Source: JANYCG01 sp031418395 (lineage in GTDB: Bacteria; Pseudomonadota; Gammaproteobacteria; Burkholderiales; Burkholderiaceae_C). Taken from it: a stretch of DNA of 10,936 nt. Within the stretch, counting starts at the first letter, position 1; each line of letters starts with the position of its first letter. The stretch lies in NCBI GenBank assembly GCA_031418395.1, contig JANOXL010000037.1:1-10936 (forward strand), read 5' to 3'. The translations under genes and the position numbers were made by a program. This document shows, piece by piece, positions 6,100-10,936 of the stretch. A model generated the notes under the pieces. The model worked only from the letters and a program-made list of their open reading frames with translations, had not been told where the DNA came from and ran no database searches.

Positions 6100-6807
6100 A
6101 TGGTGATGCATAGCAATCCTCCTTCTACCCTGTGGTTGTTTCCCACGGCAGTCAGGTCGGCCATAGTTCTGAGCAGCACACCACTGAACCTGCGACTCTC
6201 CGCTGCCATTAAGCTAGCTAGTAGCCGTTCGCAGGGCATGCAAAACACCAACCGAGGCGGCTGGCATTCGCCAAAAACTGTGCAAAATTGGACTGATCCA
6301 GCTGTGGGCGAGCTGATGGGAAACATCCGGGAGCAACTCTCAGCTTGGGCCTGTGAAAGCTTCAATTTGGAGATGCCGCCAGAACCGGCTTTGTGGCAAA
6401 TAGAGCTTTGGGCCAACATCAACCGGCACGGCGACTTCAATGTGGCGCACGACCATTTTCGCGACGGCATCGTTGCTGCCGGCATCTATTACGTAGCGTG
6501 TAGTGATGGCAACGTAGGTGGTTTGACAGTGTTCATCAACCAACAGGCCCTTCCCCTGCACATCGACTCGCCTCTGGTTCTAAAGACGCCGACTCACGCG
6601 ATGACTCCGAAAGAGGGCGTCATGCTGATTTTTCCGAGTTGGCTGGGACATGAGGTAACGCCCTACGACGGTGAAGGTCATCGGATCACGATGGCCTTCA
6701 ACGCCGGACATCCGGCGCTTGAGGTCAAGCGCCGACCGATACAGTCGGCGCTGAATCGGCTCAAGGGGTGGTATCAATACTGGCTCCGACGACGTGAGGG
6801 GGCTTGA
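6100..6807 (+). CDS. Putative 2OG-Fe(II) oxygenase (TIGR02466 / 2OG-FeII_Oxy_5-like)
   Basis: The 235-residue product resembles a family of small putative 2-oxoglutarate/iron-dependent oxygenases found in bacteria and cyanophages, whose substrates are unknown. Seen features: an N-terminal LWLFPTAV (11-18; family form LFPTPV), RGGWHS (52-57), ANINRHGDFNVAHDHFRDG (105-123) followed by GIYYV (128-132), and LIFPSWLGHEVTPY (176-189) with HRITMAFN (194-201). Candidate iron ligands are His117 and/or His119 in AHDH and His184 in GHEV; Arg195 is placed to bind the 2OG carboxylate. ATG 6100 is followed by a second ATG two codons later (6106); neither has a strong ribosome site. A basic, Trp/Tyr-rich tail (about 209-235) follows the core. 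The gene stands alone, 120 bases after the Bug gene, with no recognised promoter in that gap. The family call is from memory of the motifs; the function is unknown. Confidence 0.7.
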   Translation: MVMHSNPPSTLWLFPTAVRSAIVLSSTPLNLRLSAAIKLASSRSQGMQNTNRGGWHSPKTVQNWTDPAVGELMGNIREQLSAWACESFNLEMPPEPALWQIELWANINRHGDFNVAHDHFRDGIVAAGIYYVACSDGNVGGLTVFINQQALPLHIDSPLVLKTPTHAMTPKEGVMLIFPSWLGHEVTPYDGEGHRITMAFNAGHPALEVKRRPIQSALNRLKGWYQYWLRRREGA

Positions 6808-7128
6808 TTCAACGCCAGCCGGTCTTCAAGAGCAAGCTTCGGGCGGGAAAGCGCAACCCGCGATCCGGCTCGGGCCGGTGCACCTTGTTTTGGAGTATGA
6901 ACCCGTTCGAGCCAAATGAATCCATTCCCGAAAAAGGAGCTTGTATCAGTTTGCACTGATTTCAGGTCCTCTGGAAGGCGTTTTCGGGGCAGCCTCGATG
7001 GTTACAACACAAAGAATCAGGAAAAAGTACAAACCTGATGCAGTACACCCGATGTGGTGGGGGGGGCTGGTCACGGCAAAGCTCAACGCGCGGACTGCCC
7101 ACAACACCGTAAGCCACAATGGTGATCC
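6808..7128. other. Gap of 321 bases without a recognised gene
   Basis: Between the oxygenase-like gene and rarA I see no convincing coding region, tRNA or promoter. The one clear structure is a perfect 6-bp inverted repeat ATCAGT/ACTGAT with a TTGC loop at 6945-6960, followed by TTT; it could act as a weak terminator. An AAAAAGGAG at 6931-6939 looks like a ribosome site but is not followed by a suitable start. A run of eight G residues (about 7059-7066) lies near the middle of an otherwise open frame. This is also the right-hand boundary of the block separating lolA from rarA, so it may hold scars of insertion. Confidence 0.5.
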
Positions 7129-8424
7129 ATGCCTGCTGAATCCCCACTTTACCCACCGCTGGCCGAACGCCTGCGCCCCAAAACGCTCGCCGAGGTCATC
7201 GGCCAGCAGCATCTGCTGGGCGAGGGCCTGCCGCTGCGCATCGCGTTTGAATCGGGCCGGCCGCACAGCTGCATTTTGTGGGGGCCTCCGGGCACCGGAA
7301 AAACCACGATTGCGCGGCTGATGGCAGACGCTTTTGACGCGCAGTTCATCACCATCAGTGCGGTGCTTGGCGGAGTGAAAGACATCCGCGAGGCGGTGGA
7401 GCGCGCGCAGGTGGCGGCAGGGCAAGGCCGTCGCACCATTGTGTTTGTGGACGAGGTTCACCGCTTCAACAAAAGCCAGCAAGATGCCTTTTTGCCGCAT
7501 GTCGAAAGCGGGCTTTTCACCTTTATTGGTGCGACCACGGAGAACCCGTCTTTCGAAGTGAACTCGGCCTTGCTCTCGCGCGCTGCGGTGTACGTGTTGC
7601 AAGCCCTCACCGAGCCTGATCTTGAAAAAATAGTGGCCAGAGCGCTTGCCATACAAGCGCTACCCGCTATTGAAAAGGCAGCCACTGATCGCCTGGTGGC
7701 CTATGCCGATGGCGATGCGAGGCGGCTTTTGAATACGCTGGAGACCTTGGCCGTGGCCGCGTCTCAGGAGAAACTGACAGCCATCACCGACGCTTGGCTG
7801 CAAAAGACTCTGGGTGAGCGCCTGCGCCGCTACGACAAAGGGGGTGAGCAGTTTTATGACACGATCTCGGCCCTTCACAAATCAGTGCGCGGCTCCGACC
7901 CCGATGCCGCGCTCTACTGGTTCACCCGTATGCTCGACGGCGGCGCGGATCCGCGTTACATGGCGCGCAGGTTGATCCGTATGGCCAGTGAAGATGTCGG
8001 CCTGGCCGACCCGCGTGCGCTGCGGCTGGCGCTGGACGCTGCCGAGGTCTATGAGCGCCTGGGCAGCCCGGAAGGCGAGTTGGCCCTGGCCGAGTGTGTG
8101 ATTTACCTGGCGGTCGCACCTAAATCCAACGCCGTGTACAAAGCGTTTTCTGCGGCCAAAGCGCTCGTCAAACAAGACGGAACGCGCCCGGTGCCCCTGC
8201 ACCTGCGTAATGCGCCCACGCAGCTCATGAAGCAGCTTGACTACGGCAAGGCTTACCGCTACGCCCATGATGAAGCCGACGGGTTTGCAGAAGGTGAGAC
8301 TTACTTGCCCGACGGCATGAAGCCCCCCGGTTTCTACAAGCCAGTAGAGCGCGGGCTCGAAATTCGTATTGCCGAGAAGCTGCGCGAACTGGCGGCGCGC
8401 AACGCCCGTGAAGGCAAGGCTTGA
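7129..8424 (+). CDS. rarA: Replication-associated recombination protein A (RarA/MgsA)
   Basis: RarA is a tetrameric AAA+ ATPase of the clamp-loader clade (WRNIP1/Mgs1 relatives) that works at stalled replication forks with SSB. The 431-residue product has normal length. Features: LAERLRPKTLAEVIGQQHLL (11-30), Walker A GPPGTGKTT (52-60), Walker B with DEVH (108-111) and HRFNKSQQDA, sensor-1 region GATTENPSF (134-142), LLSRA with the arginine finger at 151, sensor-2 GDARR (195-199), and the C-terminal tetramerisation part with SALHKSVRGSDPDAALYW (247-264) and LIRMASEDVGLADP (282-295). ATG 7129 follows GGTGA at 7121-7125, a tight and weak ribosome site, but the N-terminus fits the family exactly. 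Residues about 166-183 are encoded by a palindromic element related to the dispersed repeat. In E. coli and many proteobacteria rarA directly follows lolA; here it is 5 kb away. Confidence 0.96.
   Translation: MPAESPLYPPLAERLRPKTLAEVIGQQHLLGEGLPLRIAFESGRPHSCILWGPPGTGKTTIARLMADAFDAQFITISAVLGGVKDIREAVERAQVAAGQGRRTIVFVDEVHRFNKSQQDAFLPHVESGLFTFIGATTENPSFEVNSALLSRAAVYVLQALTEPDLEKIVARALAIQALPAIEKAATDRLVAYADGDARRLLNTLETLAVAASQEKLTAITDAWLQKTLGERLRRYDKGGEQFYDTISALHKSVRGSDPDAALYWFTRMLDGGADPRYMARRLIRMASEDVGLADPRALRLALDAAEVYERLGSPEGELALAECVIYLAVAPKSNAVYKAFSAAKALVKQDGTRPVPLHLRNAPTQLMKQLDYGKAYRYAHDEADGFAEGETYLPDGMKPPGFYKPVERGLEIRIAEKLRELAARNAREGKA
7625..7675 (-). repeat. Palindromic element related to the dispersed repeat, in frame within rarA (copy D)
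   Basis: The core is a perfect 8-bp inverted repeat AGCGCTTG (7641-7648) and CAAGCGCT (7654-7661) around CCATA, flanked by AATAG (7629-7633) and CTATT (7667-7671). Read on the minus strand it runs ATAGC...GCGCTTG...CAAGCGCT..TGGCC and then an A/T-rich end, like the ATAGC...CAGGCC layout of copies A-C but with a much better centre palindrome. It encodes RarA residues about 166-183 (EKIVARALAIQALPAIEK), between the arginine finger and sensor 2. Kinship to A-C is by layout rather than base-by-base identity. Confidence 0.55.
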
Positions 8425-8471
8425 TTTTTGAGGCAGTGCTTAATGTCCTGGCCCATGCCGTGCGTCGTGTC

Positions 8472-8490
8472 GTGGCGCATGTCGCGCCAC
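8472..8490 (+). other. Perfect 7-bp hairpin after rarA
   Basis: GTGGCGC (8472-8478) and GCGCCAC (8484-8490) pair perfectly around ATGTC. It lies 47 bases after the rarA stop and would form a stable RNA stem, so it may protect or define the 3' end of rarA mRNA. It has no T run on either strand, so it is not a standard rho-independent terminator. Confidence 0.45.
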
Positions 8491-8522
8491 ACACAGTTGC
8501 AGACCGAATAGTTGCAATTCGA

Positions 8523-8573
8523 ATGCTATATAATATATAGCAATACACGTATATTCTACGAGACCTGCAGCCA
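8523..8573 (+). repeat. Dispersed 51-bp repeat, copy C, intergenic
   Basis: This copy aligns ungapped with copy B at about 38 of 51 positions. Its left end is the best-formed inverted repeat of the set, GCTATAT AAT ATATAGC, and it shares TACGAGACCT with copy B; the right end is altered to GCAGCCA. It lies between the hairpin after rarA and the AT-rich region before the HTH gene, in the same orientation as copies A and B. Confidence 0.72.
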
Positions 8574-8610
8574 AAAATTCCGGAAAATTGGAAAATTCGG
8601 CAGTCCGCAG

Positions 8611-8761
8611 AGCATTAATTAACACCCATGTTAATTGCTATTTCGCCAATCCGCAATTGGCAAAAAATTTCTTCCCAGTTAATACCGTAGTTAATACAAA
8701 TTTTAACAATACGCGCAAGTCTTCAGCTTGCGGCACGTAGATACTTTATGCTACAGTTAAT
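8611..8761. promoter_or_regulatory. AT-rich repeat-dense region upstream of the HTH gene (putative operator/promoter)
   Basis: The stretch is much more AT-rich than its surroundings and carries several symmetric elements: AATTAAC (8617-8623) and GTTAATT (8630-8636) around ACCCAT; GCCAAT (8645-8650) and ATTGGC (8656-8661) around five bases; and a direct repeat GTTAATAC at 8678-8685 and 8690-8697, exactly 12 bases apart. The hexamer GTTAAT recurs at 8756-8761. Such spacing is expected for operator sites of a dimeric repressor, and the downstream gene encodes an HTH protein, so autoregulation is a reasonable guess. I see no convincing -35/-10 pair. With copy C and the rarA hairpin, this accounts for most of the 400 bases between rarA and the HTH start. 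Confidence 0.45.
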
Positions 8762-8828
8762 CTGCAAGTCAATTTATTCAATGCCTTGCGAGGCCCCTTT
8801 GTTCGATCAACCCTCCCACACATTCACC

Positions 8829-9128
8829 ATGAGCACCAAAACCAGCGACGAACTGATGGCCCGCTTGCAGGCCACTTCACAAGGCGAGTCGGCGAACCTG
8901 TCCGCCGTATTTCTGGCGCAAATCTATGACCAGATGCTGGCGCAGGGCATCAACAGTGCGACCATGGCCGAGCGCCTGGGGGCATCACGCAGTTACGTCA
9001 CGCGCCTGTTCCGAGGCAGCACCAATCTCTCCGTGCAAACCATGGTGAAGCTGGCGCAGTCGGTCGATGGCCGGGTGCAGATCGACCTGATTACAGCCCC
9101 TTCTTCGGGCGACACAGCACAAGGTTGA
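8829..9128 (+). CDS. Small XRE-type helix-turn-helix regulator
   Basis: The 99-residue product from ATG 8829 has one recognisable domain, a lambda-repressor/Cro (XRE) HTH at about 32-80: ATMAERLGASRSYVTRLFRG forms the two HTH helices and TNLSVQTMVKLAQSVDGRVQ the next helices. The TMAERLGxSRSYVTRLFRG pattern is similar to antitoxin-like XRE proteins, but no toxin-like partner gene is adjacent, so it appears to be an orphan. The same frame is open upstream to ATG 8748 and ATG 8781, giving up to 126 residues; 8829 is preferred because the domain-free leader from 8748 looks non-coding and overlaps repeat-rich DNA. No start has a clear ribosome site. It likely binds DNA as a dimer, perhaps at the repeats just upstream. 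Confidence 0.75.
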   Translation: MSTKTSDELMARLQATSQGESANLSAVFLAQIYDQMLAQGINSATMAERLGASRSYVTRLFRGSTNLSVQTMVKLAQSVDGRVQIDLITAPSSGDTAQG

Positions 9129-9259
9129 CCACAGGGTTGACCCCGGGGTAAATCCAGCCTGCCGCGGCGCGGCGCTGGCTACAATGAATTGAGACAACAC
9201 CCCCGTGGGCTGAGAGTCCAAGCGGATTTTTATAGCCGAGGAAACATCGGAGCAGATGC
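9123..9259 (+). promoter_or_regulatory. Probable liv promoter and 5' leader
   Basis: A good -10 box TACAAT lies at 9180-9185 with the common GGC before it, but no convincing -35 box at 16-18 bases upstream, so an activator may be needed. Upstream, GGTTGACC occurs twice with a 12-base period (9123-9130, 9135-9142), overlapping the HTH gene's stop codon and followed by the palindrome CCCCGGGG (9141-9148); these are candidate regulator sites. In the leader, CCGA (9236-9239) and TCGG (9247-9250) can pair; the right arm overlaps the GGAG ribosome site (9249-9252) seven bases before the livH ATG. Confidence 0.5.
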
Positions 9260-10189
9260 ATGGACACACTGATTCAACAGATCATCAACGGCCTGGTCCT
9301 GGGCAGCATGTATGCCCTGGTCGCACTGGGCTACACGATGGTCTATGGCATCATCAATTTGATCAACTTCGCCCACGGCGAAGTGCTGATGGTCGGCGCG
9401 CTGACCAGCTGGACCATCATTGGCTTGATGAAAGAGTCCATGCCCGGCACACCGGGCTGGCTGATTCTGCTGATCGCGATGTTGATCGCCTGTGTAGTCG
9501 CCGCGGCGCTGAATTTTGTCATTGAAAAAGTCGCCTACCGACCGCTGCGCAACAGCCCCAAACTGGCACCGCTCATTACGGCGATTGGCATGTCGATCCT
9601 GCTGCAAACGCTGGCCATGATCATCTGGAAGCCCAATTACAAACCGTATCCCAATTTGTTGCCCTCCGAGCCATTCAACATTGGCGGTGCCGTGATCACC
9701 ACCACACAAATCCTGATTTTGGCCATGACCGTCGTTTCTCTGGCGATCTTGATGTGGGTCGTCAACGGCACCCGTCTTGGCCGTGCCATGCGAGCCACAG
9801 CAGAGAATCCGCGTGTGGCTTCGCTCATGGGTGTGAAACCCGATATGGTCATCTCCGCCACCTTCCTGATCGGGGCGGTGCTGGCCGCCATTGCAGGCGT
9901 GATGTGGGCGGCCAACTACGGCACGGTGCAACACACCATGGGTTTCCTGCCGGGGCTCAAAGCCTTCACGGCGGCGGTTTTCGGCGGCATTGGCAACTTG
10001 GGCGGTGCGGTGGTTGGTGGTGTTTTGCTCGGGCTGATCGAGTCCATTGGTGCGGGGTACATCGGGGCGCTGACTGGCGGCGTGTTGGGCAGCCACTACT
10101 CGGATATTTTTGCCTTCATCGTGCTGATCATTGTGCTCACCTTGCGACCTTCCGGCTTGCTTGGCGAGCGCGTGGCAGACCGGGCATGA
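9260..10189 (+). CDS. livH: Branched-chain amino acid ABC transporter permease LivH
   Basis: LivH is one of the two inner-membrane permeases of HAAT-family ABC importers, which take up leucine, isoleucine, valine or, in some paralogues, urea, amides and aromatic compounds. The 309-residue product has the typical N-terminal signature (QQIINGLVLGSMYALVALGY, then TMVYGIINLINFAHGEVLMV), about eight hydrophobic segments, and the cytoplasmic coupling (EAA-like) loop GRAMRATAENPRVASLMGV (about 173-191), which contacts the ATPase subunits. The segment AVFGGIGNLGGAVVGGVLLG (about 238-257) is also characteristic. GGAG at 9249-9252 supports ATG 9260. The gene is the first of an operon with livM, 10 bases downstream. 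Substrate specificity cannot be read from the permease alone, and no binding-protein gene is seen upstream. Confidence 0.95.
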   Translation: MDTLIQQIINGLVLGSMYALVALGYTMVYGIINLINFAHGEVLMVGALTSWTIIGLMKESMPGTPGWLILLIAMLIACVVAAALNFVIEKVAYRPLRNSPKLAPLITAIGMSILLQTLAMIIWKPNYKPYPNLLPSEPFNIGGAVITTTQILILAMTVVSLAILMWVVNGTRLGRAMRATAENPRVASLMGVKPDMVISATFLIGAVLAAIAGVMWAANYGTVQHTMGFLPGLKAFTAAVFGGIGNLGGAVVGGVLLGLIESIGAGYIGALTGGVLGSHYSDIFAFIVLIIVLTLRPSGLLGERVADRA

Positions 10190-10199
10190 GGAGCGCGAC

Positions 10200-10936
10200 A
10201 TGAACAAAAATACCCGCCTCATCGCCATCCTGGTGTCTGCCGTTGGCCTCTTGATCCTGCCTTTGATTCTGCAAAACTTCGGCAACGCGTGGGTGCGTAT
10301 TGCCGACATGGCCCTGCTCTATGTGTTGCTCTCGCTGGGCCTGAATATCGTGGTCGGTTACGCCGGCTTGCTGGATTTGGGCTACGTCGCCTTTTTTGCC
10401 ATTGGCGCCTACATGTTTGGCCTGATGGCATCGCCGCATTTGACGGAAACCTTTCCGCTGTTTGCGTCGATTTTCCCGAATGGATTGCACACACCTTTGT
10501 GGATCGTGATTCCTGCGGCGGCGGCGCTGGCGGGCATCTTTGGCGTGTTACTCGGCGCGCCGACCTTGCGATTGCGAGGCGACTATCTGGCCATCGTCAC
10601 CCTGGGCTTTGGTGAAATCATCCGCGTGTTTTTGAACAATCTGGATCACCCGGTCAACATCACCAACGGCCCCAAGGGCATTAACCAGATCGATGCGATC
10701 AGTTTCTTTGGATTGAGCCTTGGCAAAAAAGTCACGGTCTTGGGCTACGACATCAACTCGGTCAGCCTTTATTACTACCTCTTTTTGGTGCTGGTGGTCG
10801 TCAGCGTCGTGATCTGCCACCGGCTTGAACTCTCGCGCGTGGGCCGTGCCTGGATGGCGATACGCGAGGACGAAATCGCCGCCAAAGCCATGGGCATCAA
10901 CACCCGCAACCTGAAGCTGTTGGCCTTCGGCATGGG
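10200..10936 (+). CDS. livM: Branched-chain amino acid ABC transporter permease LivM, N-terminal part (cut by window edge)
   Basis: LivM pairs with LivH to form the membrane channel of the transporter. ATG 10200 follows AGGAG (10189-10193) that overlaps the livH stop region, with a 6-base spacer, so the two are translated from one mRNA. The visible 245 residues run off the right edge without a stop. Features: hydrophobic N-terminal helix (LIAILVSAVGLLILPLIL), the LivM signature LNIVVGYAGLLDLGYVAFFA (about 48-67), LRLRGDYLAIVTLGFGEIIR (about 123-142), NGPKGI, and the EAA-type coupling loop VGRAWMAIREDEIAAKAMGI (about 215-234). About 80-110 more residues are expected beyond the window, then livG and livF. 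No frame damage is seen. Confidence 0.94.
   Translation, partial: MNKNTRLIAILVSAVGLLILPLILQNFGNAWVRIADMALLYVLLSLGLNIVVGYAGLLDLGYVAFFAIGAYMFGLMASPHLTETFPLFASIFPNGLHTPLWIVIPAAAALAGIFGVLLGAPTLRLRGDYLAIVTLGFGEIIRVFLNNLDHPVNITNGPKGINQIDAISFFGLSLGKKVTVLGYDINSVSLYYYLFLVLVVVSVVICHRLELSRVGRAWMAIREDEIAAKAMGINTRNLKLLAFGM

Noticed and set aside
6941..7321. Open frame of 126 codons before and overlapping rarA
   Set aside because: It starts at a TTG two bases after GGAGC, has no recognisable motif and overlaps the conserved rarA N-terminus in another frame.
8645..8670. GCCAAT/ATTGGC hairpin as a terminator
   Set aside because: It is followed by an A run on the plus strand and has no T run at its end on the minus strand, so it does not fit a rho-independent terminator in either direction.
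9196..9252. Possible TPP riboswitch before livH because of CCCCCGTGGGCTGAGA
   Set aside because: GGCTGAGA resembles part of the thi box, but the matching downstream parts (ACCTGATCTGG and the GCGNAGGGA end) and the pairing helix are absent, and the downstream gene is a liv permease.
9230..10309. Long open frame of 359 codons on the minus strand opposite livH
   Set aside because: Its product is rich in His, Gln, Arg and Asp with no recognisable motif, as expected for the reverse complement of a GC-rich membrane-protein gene; livH has clear family motifs and a ribosome site.

Overview
The window looks like chromosomal DNA of a betaproteobacterium of the Burkholderiales, most likely Comamonadaceae of the Polaromonas/Rhodoferax type. 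Reasons are the ftsK-lolA and rarA housekeeping genes with beta-proteobacterial sequence, a Bug-type (TctC) solute receptor, a livHM transporter, moderately high GC, and a small dispersed repeat with 'GCTAT...ATAGC...CTACAGGCC' features that I recall as common in this family. The lineage assignment is an inference from pattern memory, not from a search.

Layout. Positions 1-2054 hold the 3' part of ftsK and, 5 bases later, lolA, followed by a probable rho-independent terminator (2101-2121) and a copy of the dispersed repeat (2166-2216). Positions 2351-5979 hold what was once a catabolic operon related to the kynurenine / 3-hydroxyanthranilate pathway: an intact KynB-like alpha/beta hydrolase, an intact but divergent tryptophan 2,3-dioxygenase (TDO) homologue, then within 700 bases the wreckage of three more pathway genes (2-aminomuconate deaminase, 3-hydroxyanthranilate 3,4-dioxygenase, aminocarboxymuconate-semialdehyde decarboxylase), and an intact Bug receptor. 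A lone 2OG-Fe(II) oxygenase-like gene follows (6100-6807), then 320 bases without a recognised gene. rarA occupies 7129-8424. An AT-rich stretch rich in inverted and direct repeats (8425-8828) precedes a small XRE-type HTH regulator. The window ends with livH and the start of livM of a branched-chain amino acid type ABC transporter, expected to continue into livG/livF.

How they relate. ftsK-lolA-rarA is an old conserved gene order (also in E. coli), so the roughly 5 kb from 2055 to 7128 looks like an accessory block placed between lolA and rarA, and much of it is now decaying. The hydrolase and TDO homologue would form a cleave-then-deformylate pair acting on tryptophan or another indole; the pseudogenes would have carried the product through meta-cleavage of 3-hydroxyanthranilate, and the Bug protein probably bound a pathway substrate outside the cytoplasmic membrane.

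The most unusual signals are: (1) a dispersed repeat that supplies the hydrophobic core of the LolA signal peptide; (2) a related palindromic element lying in frame inside rarA; (3) the three-gene graveyard with readable deletion junctions; (4) a TDO homologue that keeps the haem ligand but has Gly in place of the distal His.
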